DNA of 64,000 bases from Dyadobacter sp. MSC1_007. GTDB taxonomy: Bacteria; Bacteroidota; Bacteroidia; Cytophagales; Spirosomataceae. The notes under the pieces are model-generated. The model had not been told where the DNA came from, made no database searches, and was given only the letters and a program-made list of their open reading frames with translations. This document shows, piece by piece, positions 34,990 to 44,100 of the stretch (position 1 is the stretch's first letter; each line of letters starts with the position of its first letter). The DNA is taken from contig NZ_JAMOZL010000003.1 in the NCBI RefSeq assembly GCF_023667495.1, forward strand, positions 620,001 through 684,000, given 5' to 3'. The translations under genes were made by a program, and so were the position numbers.

Positions 34990-36897
34990 ATGTCCACATT
35001 AACTCTCAATCCACCACCGTACATTATCATTGATTTCGACAGCACTTTCACGAAAGTTGAAGGGCTCGACGAATTGGCTGCGATTGCCTTGAAAGGGCAT
35101 CCGGATCGTGATCAGATTGTTCAGAAGATCTCTGACCTGACTAATAAGGGTATGAATGGCGAAATGTCGTTCGCGGATGGTCTGCGTCAACGCATCGCAT
35201 TGCTGAAAGCGAACCGCTCCCATATTGAAGAACTGGTTTCGTTTCTGAGGACAAAGGTGTCCGATTCTTTCAGGAGAAATTCACAATTCCTTACAGAAAA
35301 TGCGGAGCAGATATTTATCGTTTCGAGTGGTTTCAAAGAGTTTATTGTACCTGTTGCGTCGGAGCTGGGCATTTTACCGGATCATGTTTATGCCAATGAG
35401 TTTGTTTTCGATGAAGAAGGCAACATTGTAGGTATTGACGAGGAGAATGAGTTGTCTATGGACGGCGGGAAGATCAAGATACTAACGTCGTTGAATTTGT
35501 CCGGCGACGTTTACGCGATCGGTGATGGCTATACGGATTATGAATTGAAAGCGTCAGGCCTTGCCAATCGCTTCTACGCATTTACAGAAAATGTGGAACG
35601 TCCCCGCGTAATTGCTGTGGCCGATCATATTGCGACGTCTTTCGACGACTTTTTATACGATAATAAATTAAGCAGAAGCCAGTCTTATCCCAAAAGCCGC
35701 ATTAAGGTCCTGCTGCTTGAAAACGTTCACCCGGCTGCGCGCAGGGCGTTTGAAGAGGAAGGTTTTAATGTAGAATTCGTAAAAGGGGCGCTGGATGAAG
35801 ACGAGCTTTGCGAGCGTATCAAGGACGTTTCGATCATCGGGATCCGTTCAAAAACCAATATTACCAAACGCGTACTCGAGAATGCGAACCGCTTGATGGC
35901 TATCGGTGCGTTTTGCATCGGTACTAACCAGATCGACCTCGAAGAAGCTGCGCAAAAAGGTATTGCTGTATTTAATGCACCTTATAGCAACACGCGTTCC
36001 GTGGTGGAGCTTGCGGTAGGTGAAATGATCCTGCTGATCCGCAACATTGTTGGAAAGAGCAACCAGATGCACAAAGGTATCTGGGATAAATCGGCCAACG
36101 GAAGTTTTGAAGTACGTGGCAAAAAGCTTGGAATGGTGGGTTATGGAAGCATAGGCACGCAGCTTTCCGTTGTAGCCGAAGCGCTGGGTATGGAGGTGTA
36201 TTTCTATGATGCGGTGGAAAAACTGTCTATCGGAAATGCCAAGAAAGTCAATTCTCTGGAAGAACTTCTTGCGATTGCGGATGTACTCAGCTTGCATGTG
36301 GATGGTCGCAAGGAAAATACGAATATGATCGGCAAGCGCGAATTCGATATGATGAAGGATGGCGTTATCTTCCTGAACCTGTCACGCGGGCATGTCGTCG
36401 ACATCAAAGCATTGGCCGACGCCGTGAAAAGCGGTAAAGTGGCTGGTGCTGGGGTGGATGTGTTCCCGAAAGAGCCAAAGACCAATGATGAGATGTTCGA
36501 AAGCGAGCTGGTAGGATTGCCAAATGTAATCCTGACGCCGCATATTGGTGGAAGCACAGAAGAAGCTCAGGAAAATATCGGCCATTTCGTTCCGTCCAAG
36601 TTGCTTGAATTTATGAACAATGGCAGCTCTTATGGCAGCGTAAACTTTCCTGAGGTACAATTGCCAAAACTAAAAGACTCGCACCGCCTGTTGCACATAC
36701 ATGCAAACGTACCGGGCGTACTTGCGAAGCTCAACCAGATTTTTGCCAAAAATAATATCAATATCACCGGCCAATACCTCAAAACTAATGAGCATATCGG
36801 TTACGTGATCGTTGATATCGCGAAAGATTACACAGAGGAGTTCATTCAGGAAGTGAAAGAGGTGGAAGGAACGATCCGTTTCCGTATGCTATATTAA
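34990..36897 (+). CDS. Fused phosphoserine phosphatase / D-3-phosphoglycerate dehydrogenase
   Basis: A 635-residue fusion. Residues 1-215 are a HAD phosphatase with motif I DFDST (D15, D17), motif II SSGF near 113, the Lys of motif III in GGKIK and motif IV GDGYTDYE near 178, the order of SerB. Residues from about 235 are a D-3-phosphoglycerate dehydrogenase with the NAD-binding text GYGSIG near 386, catalytic Arg, Glu and His (LTPHIGGSTEEAQ near 518) and a C-terminal ACT domain (HANVPGVLAKLNQIF) for feedback control by serine. The same protein thus could supply the first and last steps of serine synthesis. The class V aminotransferase gene follows 7 nt later and could supply the middle step. 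Confidence 0.9.
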   Translation: MSTLTLNPPPYIIIDFDSTFTKVEGLDELAAIALKGHPDRDQIVQKISDLTNKGMNGEMSFADGLRQRIALLKANRSHIEELVSFLRTKVSDSFRRNSQFLTENAEQIFIVSSGFKEFIVPVASELGILPDHVYANEFVFDEEGNIVGIDEENELSMDGGKIKILTSLNLSGDVYAIGDGYTDYELKASGLANRFYAFTENVERPRVIAVADHIATSFDDFLYDNKLSRSQSYPKSRIKVLLLENVHPAARRAFEEEGFNVEFVKGALDEDELCERIKDVSIIGIRSKTNITKRVLENANRLMAIGAFCIGTNQIDLEEAAQKGIAVFNAPYSNTRSVVELAVGEMILLIRNIVGKSNQMHKGIWDKSANGSFEVRGKKLGMVGYGSIGTQLSVVAEALGMEVYFYDAVEKLSIGNAKKVNSLEELLAIADVLSLHVDGRKENTNMIGKREFDMMKDGVIFLNLSRGHVVDIKALADAVKSGKVAGAGVDVFPKEPKTNDEMFESELVGLPNVILTPHIGGSTEEAQENIGHFVPSKLLEFMNNGSSYGSVNFPEVQLPKLKDSHRLLHIHANVPGVLAKLNQIFAKNNINITGQYLKTNEHIGYVIVDIAKDYTEEFIQEVKEVEGTIRFRMLY

Positions 36898-36904
36898 TTA
36901 AAAT

Positions 36905-37978
36905 ATGCCATTAACATTTTTTACCCCGGGCCCGGCTCAGCTCTATCCGACATTTGAAAAACATTTGCAAACGTTCGTGAGGGACCAACTAGGCTCTATT
37001 TCGCACCGGAGCCAACAGTACCGCGACCTGCACAAGTTTACGGTAGACCAGCTCCGTATCTTGCTGAATGTACCGGAAACTCATGCAATATTGTTTTTGG
37101 GATCGGCTTCGGAAGCGTGGGAGCGGATTTTGTTCAGTTGTGTAGAGCTTGAAAGCTTCCACCTCGTGAATGGATCGTTCTCGCAAAAATTCTACGATTA
37201 TTCGAATGCATTGAACAAATATGCCCATAAGCTCGAAAAGCCAATGGGAGAAGGATTTGCCGCATCGGAAATAGTCGTTCCTGAATATGCGGAACTGATT
37301 TGCACCACGCATAACGAGACGAGCTCGGGCGTGCAAATGCCTGTTTCTGAGATCCATAAGCTAAAACAAAAGAACCCGGACAAATTTATCGCCGTCGACA
37401 TGGTGTCTTCCGCGCCTTATCCGGAGCTGGATTATAGTATCGTTGATACGGCATTCTTTTCGGTTCAAAAGGCGTTTGGTTTGCCTGCTGGTCTTGGGGT
37501 TTGGATTGTGAGTGAAAGATGCCTGAGAAAGGCGGAATCTATCCGCAACCAATACTCGATAGGCGCGCACAACGACCTGCCTACCATGTGGAAGAATGCT
37601 TTGAACAATGAAACTCCGGCCACGCCGAACCTGATGGGTATTTATCTGCTGGGCAAGATTGCGGAGGACTTCAATGCAATCGGCGTAAATAATATCCGCA
37701 AGGGAACCGAACAGAAGGCGGCGCTGCTTTACAAATTTTTAGAGAAAACCGCCGGGTTTTCGGCGTTTGTGAAGGAGAAAGCGATACGTTCGCAAACAGT
37801 AATCGTGGCAGAGACTGAAATGCCTGCCGGAGATATTATTAAGAATATGAAAGAGAAAGGTATGGTCATTGGCAGCGGTTATGGCAAATTCAAGGCTACA
37901 CAGCTACGGATTGCGAATTTCCCGGCCACGTCGATGGAAGAAACCGAAAAGCTGATCCACGAACTCGGAAAGCTTTGA
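36905..37978 (+). CDS. Class V aminotransferase, probable phosphoserine aminotransferase
   Basis: PLP-dependent enzyme of 357 residues, fold type I. The PLP lysine lies in the text FFSVQKAFGLPAG near residue 190, preceded by the acidic residue AVDMVSSAPY. The N-terminal FTPGPAQLYP and a C-terminal RIANFPATSMEE fit a SerC- or alanine-glyoxylate-type transaminase. Placed 7 nt behind the SerB-SerA fusion, it probably converts 3-phosphohydroxypyruvate to phosphoserine. The family text alone would not distinguish this from another class V reaction. A terminator follows. Confidence 0.82.
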   Translation: MPLTFFTPGPAQLYPTFEKHLQTFVRDQLGSISHRSQQYRDLHKFTVDQLRILLNVPETHAILFLGSASEAWERILFSCVELESFHLVNGSFSQKFYDYSNALNKYAHKLEKPMGEGFAASEIVVPEYAELICTTHNETSSGVQMPVSEIHKLKQKNPDKFIAVDMVSSAPYPELDYSIVDTAFFSVQKAFGLPAGLGVWIVSERCLRKAESIRNQYSIGAHNDLPTMWKNALNNETPATPNLMGIYLLGKIAEDFNAIGVNNIRKGTEQKAALLYKFLEKTAGFSAFVKEKAIRSQTVIVAETEMPAGDIIKNMKEKGMVIGSGYGKFKATQLRIANFPATSMEETEKLIHELGKL

Positions 37979-38008
37979 AAAAATAGTTTGCAGAATACCG
38001 TTACCAAG

Positions 38009-38050
38009 AGGGAGCCGAAACGTCTAAAATGTTTCGGCTCCCTTATTTTT
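38009..38050 (+). terminator. Intrinsic terminator after the serine genes
   Basis: A 13-bp perfect stem (AGGGAGCCGAAAC at 38009-38021 with GTTTCGGCTCCCT at 38031-38043) has a 9-nt loop and is followed by TATTTTTT. It ends the serine operon 30 nt after its stop. Confidence 0.9.
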
Positions 38051-38057
38051 TGCACAA

Positions 38058-38957
38058 ATGAAGCGAAACGACACACTATGGAAATCGATTCTTGAAGATA
38101 TTTTCGATGACTTTCTAAGATTCTTCTTCCCCGACGCGGAAACGCTGTTCGACTTCCAAAGAGGTTTTGAATATCTAGATAAGGAGTTGGAACAACTATT
38201 TCCTCCCGATGACTGCAAAGACGCGTCCAAATATGTGGATAAGCTGGTCAAGGTTTACAGTTTGACTGGCGCAGAAGAATGGGTCCTCGTTCACATCGAA
38301 GTACAAGGCTACCGCGACGTGGACTTCGCCGACCGGATGTTTACCTATTATTACCGCATTTGGGACAAGTATCGAAAGCCGATTACCGCATTCGCTATTC
38401 TGACGGATGATTGTCGGCATTACCTACCTGTTCAGTTCGAACAGCATTGCCTTGGAACAAGCTTGTGTTTTCGTTTTAACAGTTTCAAGGTTCTGGACCA
38501 GTCGGACGAGGCATTAGCCGCCAGTGACAATCCATTTGCACAAGCTGTTCTGGTCACTAAAACAGCACTCATTGGAAAGAAACTTTCGATAGATGAACTA
38601 TACCGTTTGAAAATTCAACTAGCTAGAGGGCTCTTAAACCGCGACATCCCAAAATGGAAGATTGGAAAGCTTATGAATTTTTTGCAGTTTTATGTAAGGT
38701 TTGATAGTGAGGAGCTTGATACGCAATTCAATCTTGAAGTAGACGAAATAATTCATCAAAAGAAGATACCCATGACACTCGAAGAAGCTATTTTGCAGAT
38801 TGTAAAGGAGGAAGGGATTGAACGCGGGCACCTTGAACGTAACACAACTATCGTCCAAAACTTGCTCCGCGAAACAAATTTTAGTACAGAACAAATCGCC
38901 AGGCTGGTTGGTGTTTCGGTTGAATTTGTGAATGAGATCCGACAAAGTCATAACTAG
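38058..38957 (+). CDS. Rpn-family (PD-(D/E)XK) nuclease / putative transposase
   Basis: Protein of 299 residues like the recombination-promoting Rpn/YhgA nucleases. The core has VKVYSLTGAEEWVLVHIEVQGYRD, with the E-V-Q of the PD-(D/E)XK site, and RMFTYYYRIWDKYRKPI next to it. The C-terminal part is helical and ends in a helix-turn-helix-like region (STEQIARLVGVSVEFVNEI), common in this family. It is bounded by terminators on both sides and lies between the serine operon and the sigma factor gene. No transposon ends are seen. Members are often multicopy and mobile in Bacteroidota, but this copy shows no direct proof of movement. Confidence 0.8.
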   Translation: MKRNDTLWKSILEDIFDDFLRFFFPDAETLFDFQRGFEYLDKELEQLFPPDDCKDASKYVDKLVKVYSLTGAEEWVLVHIEVQGYRDVDFADRMFTYYYRIWDKYRKPITAFAILTDDCRHYLPVQFEQHCLGTSLCFRFNSFKVLDQSDEALAASDNPFAQAVLVTKTALIGKKLSIDELYRLKIQLARGLLNRDIPKWKIGKLMNFLQFYVRFDSEELDTQFNLEVDEIIHQKKIPMTLEEAILQIVKEEGIERGHLERNTTIVQNLLRETNFSTEQIARLVGVSVEFVNEIRQSHN

Positions 38958-38972
38958 GAATACATTGCTTAC

Positions 38973-39001
38973 AAAAAGCTGCCCAAAAAGGCAGCTTTTT
39001 T
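38973..39001 (+). terminator. Intrinsic terminator after the Rpn gene
   Basis: AAAAAGCTGCC (38973-38983) pairs with GGCAGCTTTTT (38990-39000) across a 6-nt loop and ends in a T-run. Confidence 0.88.
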
Positions 39002-39102
39002 GCGTAAATAGCCGACAGCCGAAGTTTGAAAGCCGACAGCCTCAATGGTATTTTAGGGATAAATTTTTAGCTTTATGCTTTCTTACGAAAACAGACGAAG
39101 CG

Positions 39103-39720
39103 GTGATTCAAATTGCTACCTCAACCGGGGAGACCAAAGATCATGATCTGTGGCTGCGGATTCGCATGGGCGACGAGCAGGCATTTACCGTGATCTTTGA
39201 GAAATATCACAGGACTTTGTACAATTACGGCAGCAAGCTTTCTACCAATTCGTCGCTCGTCGAGGATGCGGTCCAGGATGTATTCATTGATATTTGGCGA
39301 CTGAGAAATAACCTTGCTGAGAACGTAACTTCCGTCAAATTTTACCTGTACCGCGCGCTCAGAAGAAGGATTCACGTGGCAGTGGACAAAACGCCTTTCA
39401 TGGAAGAAATCGCGCTCTTGGATGAGGTTGAAACGCCGACAAACCACACTAATTCCGAATCAATCCTGATCGAGCATGAATCGTCGTCGATGCGGGCAAA
39501 ACGGATCCAGGAACTGCTCGCTCAACTTCCCGAACGTCAGATGGAAGCTTTGACACTTCGCTATTTTGACGAATTCAGCATCGAAGAAATCGCCGACATC
39601 ATGGGTGTTAATGAAAAATCCGTCCGCAATTTCATCTACAAAGCACTCACAGCCCTCCGCCAAAACAAAGGGATTCTACTGGTTTCTTACCTGATTTTCT
39701 GCGTGTTATTGTGCTTTTAG
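39103..39720 (+). CDS. ECF sigma factor, FecI type (copy 1)
   Basis: Extracytoplasmic-function sigma factor of about 205 residues. Region 2 (FEKYHRTLYNYGSKL, VEDAVQDVFIDIWRLR) and region 4 (LPERQMEALTLRYFDEFSIEEIADIMG with the HTH continuing SVRNFIYKAL) are clear. An upstream in-frame ATG at 38932 would run through the Rpn stop and terminator, so a GTG at 39103 (VIQIATSTGETKDHDLW) is preferred; the true start is uncertain. It ends in a hydrophobic tail of about 16 residues (LLVSYLIFCVLLC). The FecR gene follows 92 nt later. It probably directs transcription of the SusCD locus when released by FecR. Confidence 0.9.
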   Translation: MIQIATSTGETKDHDLWLRIRMGDEQAFTVIFEKYHRTLYNYGSKLSTNSSLVEDAVQDVFIDIWRLRNNLAENVTSVKFYLYRALRRRIHVAVDKTPFMEEIALLDEVETPTNHTNSESILIEHESSSMRAKRIQELLAQLPERQMEALTLRYFDEFSIEEIADIMGVNEKSVRNFIYKALTALRQNKGILLVSYLIFCVLLCF

Positions 39721-39812
39721 AATTTTTCTTCAAAAAAATTTCATTTTGGAGAGGTCATTTCCCGATTTCCCCGCTCTTTACTTTCAGAAGACGATAACTG
39801 CATCCCTCGAAC

Positions 39813-40952
39813 ATGAAGCATGATCCTTATTCTCTGACTGAGCTGATCAGAAATGAAGAATTTATCGCCTGGGTGATGCATCCGGACGAGTTAAGCGATA
39901 GAAAATGGCAGCTCTTTCTGGAAAAAAATCCCGGAAAACAGAGCACCCTCGACTCAGCCCGTGAGTATGTAATTCTTCTGGCCAAAGACACCGGTCGTGA
40001 CCAGCCGACTCAGAAGCAGAGCGACAGGATGTGGAGCTTCGTCGAAAGTCATATGCATGAGCATGCGCCGGATACGCTGCAGCCCGAAGCCCCTGTTTTT
40101 AATGTGAACGGAAGAAAGGGGTGGAGGTGGATGCGCGTGGCGGCATCGGCGGCATTGATCCTGAGCATCGGATCGGTGAGTTATTGGTTTTATTATAATA
40201 AAGCAACAGTCACTGCGGAGGTTTCGGTAGAGAAAGAAGGAATTTCAGCCGATACGCTCCACCGGTTCAATGATACTGAGAAACCCATGATGGTGTTGCT
40301 TCAAGACGGAAGTTCGGTGGTGTTGCAGCCGGGCGGGCGGCTTAGCTACGCCGAAACGCTGAATAGCAAGCGCAGGGAAGTTACCCTTACGGGGAAGGCA
40401 TTTTTTGAAATAGTGAAAAACAAAGAAAAGCCGTTTGTAGTGTACAGTTACGGGCTGGCGACCAAAGTGGTCGGTACGAGTTTTATGATCGACGCTTCTT
40501 CCGAAAACAGGGATATTAAAGTGGAAGTGAAAACCGGTACGGTGTCGGTATTCTCGATTAGTAATCTGGGTAAGGCCAAGGCGGCCGAGGTGATCGATAA
40601 ACCGGGACTGGATGGGGTCACTTTGACCCACAATCAAAAAATTGCCTTTTCAAGAAAAAGTGGAAAGATAATGTCAATTACAGAGCCGATTGCGATTGCG
40701 TCGGAGAAAGATGTTTCCAGACAACAATTTGTATTTGACGAAACGCCGGTTTCGGAAGTGTTCCGGATCCTGGAAAGCGCCTACAATGTCCGGATTGATT
40801 ATGACCGGGAAAAAATGGGCAAATGCCCGCTGAACGCCACTTTGATCGGGCAACCATTCAGGGAAAAGCTCGAAGTGATATGCAACGCGCTCGACGCACA
40901 ATTTGAAATTGCCGATAACCAGATAACGATCCTGGGAAAAGGATGTAAGTGA
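39813..40952 (+). CDS. FecR-family anti-sigma factor (copy 1)
   Basis: Inner-membrane sensor of 379 residues. The cytoplasmic N-terminal anti-sigma part (residues 1-100) is followed by one membrane segment (about 109-125) and a periplasmic FecR domain (LQDGSSVVLQPGGRLSYAE, VTLTGKAFFEIVKNKEKPFVV). The C-terminal STN-like DUF4974 region has FVFDETPVSEVFRILESAYNV. Three Cys (KCPL, VICNAL and the end KGCK) are conserved in the second FecR of the window. It should receive the signal from the SusC plug domain below and release the sigma factor. The family assignment is firm. Confidence 0.93.
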   Translation: MKHDPYSLTELIRNEEFIAWVMHPDELSDRKWQLFLEKNPGKQSTLDSAREYVILLAKDTGRDQPTQKQSDRMWSFVESHMHEHAPDTLQPEAPVFNVNGRKGWRWMRVAASAALILSIGSVSYWFYYNKATVTAEVSVEKEGISADTLHRFNDTEKPMMVLLQDGSSVVLQPGGRLSYAETLNSKRREVTLTGKAFFEIVKNKEKPFVVYSYGLATKVVGTSFMIDASSENRDIKVEVKTGTVSVFSISNLGKAKAAEVIDKPGLDGVTLTHNQKIAFSRKSGKIMSITEPIAIASEKDVSRQQFVFDETPVSEVFRILESAYNVRIDYDREKMGKCPLNATLIGQPFREKLEVICNALDAQFEIADNQITILGKGCK

Positions 40953-41019
40953 TTTAAACGGACATATTACCATTTTACCACCCAGACGCCGCCTATGACG
41001 TAGAACTATCCTTTTGCCC

Positions 41020-41121
41020 TAAAACAAAAAAAGACCAGCCATGTTCCAGCATGACTGATCTAAGGTTCCCCACAGTAACTGACATTACTGCACATCTGTT
41101 TGACAATGGATGAACGGGGAA
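41020..41121 (-). ncRNA. Candidate antisense small RNA over the susC leader
   Basis: Read on the minus strand from about 41121: TTCCCC (41121-41116) pairs with GGGGAA (41071-41066); inside is a hairpin with CAGTAA/TTACTG stems (41090-41085 and 41078-41073). A terminal hairpin follows (GATCAGTCATG at 41060-41050 with CATGGCTGGTC at 41043-41033, loop CTGGAA) and then a T7 run. The two unmatched positions in this stem are G.U pairs on the minus strand but A.C mismatches on the plus strand. This points to the minus strand as the functional one. A related hairpin follows the second FecR gene. No good minus-strand promoter was found. Confidence 0.5.
41026..41060 (-). terminator. Minus-strand intrinsic terminator between fecR and susC (copy 1)
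   Basis: An 11-bp stem with two G.U pairs (41033-41043 and 41050-41060, 6-nt loop) is followed on the minus strand by seven T (complement of 41026-41032). It would stop transcription coming out of the susC leader toward fecR. Confidence 0.6.
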
Positions 41122-41166
41122 TATTTCGTTGAATAATCTCCTTAAACAACAAATTCATTCAAAAAT

Positions 41167-44100
41167 ATGAAAAAAGTTCGACGACCTGAAGACTTTCTCA
41201 TCAAGCTCATGCGAATCACATTTATACAATGTATCCTGGCCGGCATTTTTGCGGGAATCACTTGGGCAAATGACGGAAGAGCGCAATCCGCATTGAACCA
41301 GAAGGTTACCGTTGATATTCGGAATGAAGAGATCAAAACCATTTTTGCACAGCTCGAAAAGCAGACCAATGCGAAGTTCATTTTCAGCTCGAAACTCATA
41401 CAATCGGAGCGAAGGGCGTCTGTGAAAGTCAAAAATGGGACGTTATCGGCTGTTCTGGATGCGCTTTTAAAGCCATTGGAACTGCACTACAATATCAAAA
41501 ATGACCTTATCGTGATCAAACCCGATCATGAAAGCGCCGGCACAGAGCAAGCCGAAGGCGAACCTGTGGTCGAGATAGAACCTGCTGTTGCCGTTGAAAA
41601 GGCGATTGCGGGTACCGTCAAAGATGAAACAGGTGCAGGCCTCCCGGGCGTGAGCGTAGTGCTTAAAGGCACCCAAACCGGGACATTGACCGACGAAAAA
41701 GGCAAATACTCGATTACTGTTCCGAACGGCGATAACACGCTGATCTTTTCATTTGTAGGCTTTCTTTCACAGGAAATAGCCATTCCAAACAGCCAGAATG
41801 CTTTGGACATCACCATGAAGGTGGATGACAAAGCTTTGGAAGAAGTAGTGGTAGTCGGTTACGGAACCCAAAAGAAAGAATCATTGACAGGTGCGATCGC
41901 AACTGTTACAAGCAAAGATATCGAACGTGTGCATGGTGGTTCTACGGTCAGTTCCGGATTGGCGGGCAAGATTCCCGGAGTGACTTTCAGGATGCCCGAT
42001 GGCCGCCCAGGAGCAAGCGCCAATATTCAGATCAGGAATATGGGTAACCCGCTGTTTGTGATCGACGGCATTCAGCAGGACGCGGGCCAATTCAACAACA
42101 TTTCGCCTAATGACATTGAAAGTATTTCGGTATTGAAAGATGCTTCTGCCGCGATTTATGGTGTTCGTGCTGCGAATGGAGTGGTTGTGGTGACTACCAA
42201 AAGAGGTAAAATGGGTGCCAAGAACACGGTAAGCGTGGATGCATATACCGGCTGGCAAAACTGGTCGCGCTTTCCTGACGTTGTGAACGACTCCTACCAG
42301 TGGATGCTCGGCAAGGCAGAAGGGGAAATGAACCAATTTGGCAAAACGTCGATCACACAAGCAGAATTAGATAAATACAAAGCAGGGACAGCTCCTGGTT
42401 ATCAGACTTTTAACTGGAAAGATTTTATCATAAAGAAGAATTCACCGCTGAGCTCGATCAATGTCAACATGACTGGTGGTTCTGATAAAATCAATTACTA
42501 CATATCGGCCACACGCTTGCATCAGAACTCTGTACTTGGGCGGGAATTTACATTTGACCGTACCAACATTCAGAGCAATGTGGATGCCAAGATCACAGAC
42601 CGGTTGAAGCTCGGCGTGCAGATCAATGGGCGGATCGAAAAGCGTGATCAGCCCGGTATCCCCGGGGGCGACGATTACTGGCTGCCACGTTTCGCGATCC
42701 TGCGCAACCGGCCGTTCGAGCGTCCATACGCGAACGATAACCCTGAATATCTGAACGATATCAAGCATAATGAGACCAACTGGGCCTACAATAACAAGAA
42801 GCTAGGGGGCTATTGGACGGAGTATTGGCGGGTATTACAAAGCAATTTCTCAGCAGAATACCAGATTCCGGGTGTTAAGGGTCTGACAGCGAGAGGAATG
42901 TATTCTTACTACATTGCCGACCGTGTTATGAACGGCCATGAGTACACCTATAAAGCCTACACCTATAATCCAACCGACGATACTTATAACGTGACCGGCG
43001 GCAGCACCAACCCTTGGCGCGAACGCGGCACCAAAAAGGTAATGCGCAATGTGTACCAGGGACAGCTCGCTTACAATAATACATTCGGCAAGCATACCGT
43101 CGGTGCGACGTTCGTTTCGGAATGGCAGGATGAGCATGTGCAGGAGCAGTGGGTACATGCCGTGCCCAAAACTAACACACTGCCATTGATCTACTTCCCA
43201 ACTGTGGACACCTACAATGACACGGATACAGAGCTTGCGCGTATAGGGTATATCGGTAGAGCGAACTATGATTATGCGGGCAAATATTATGTCGAAGTTT
43301 CGGCACGCCGCGATGCCTCCTGGAAGTTTGCTCCGGACCGCCGCGTAGGTTATTTCCCATCGGCTTCGGTAGGATGGAGAATTACAGAGGAAGAGTTCTT
43401 TAAGAAGTTGATCGGCCAGCGGAGCGTATTGGATGACCTGAAATTCAGGGCGTCCTATGGTATCCTTGGTGATGACAACATTTTGTTCGATAACGATCCT
43501 AACAAGCCTTTGAGCCCTTATGCCTACCTGCCTGGCTATGATTATAACAAAGGCAATGTAATATTGAGCGGAAATGCAGTTGTAACGTCCCGCGATAAAG
43601 GGCAGATCATCAACAATATTTCCTGGTTCAAAAGTAAGATCACCGATATCGGCGCAGATTTCTCATTCCTTGGAACAAAAATTACCGGTAGTGTCGACTA
43701 TTTCTACCGCCTGCGCACGGGATTGCTGGGACGTAAATATGATATCCTCGTTCCAAGCGAGTTGGGTTATTCCCTGCCCGACGAAAACGTGAATAGCGAC
43801 TCGCAGCAGGGTTGGGAAGGCGCGCTTACCTATAATGGCAAAGCGGGCGATATCAATTACTCGATCGGTGGGAATGTTTCCTTCACAAGGAGCAAGTTCG
43901 TATCTTCCTATAAACCGATTTTCAACAACTCTTGGGACCGGTACAGGAATTCCAGGGAAGAGCGTTACAGCAATATTTTCTGGGGATACGAGGCCATAGG
44001 ACAGTTCCAGTCGGCGCAGCAGATTGCGGAATACCCAGTGAATATCGATGGCCAGGGTAACCGCACTATGCTTCCCGGCGACTTGATTTACAAGGATATC

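Noticed and set aside
34999-35223. Minus-strand frame opposite the SerB domain
   Set aside because: Shadow of the serine fusion gene with no motif.
38932-39102. Upstream extension of the first FecI-type sigma gene
   Set aside because: It would overlap the Rpn gene end and the terminator at 38973-39001 and has no similarity to sigma factors.
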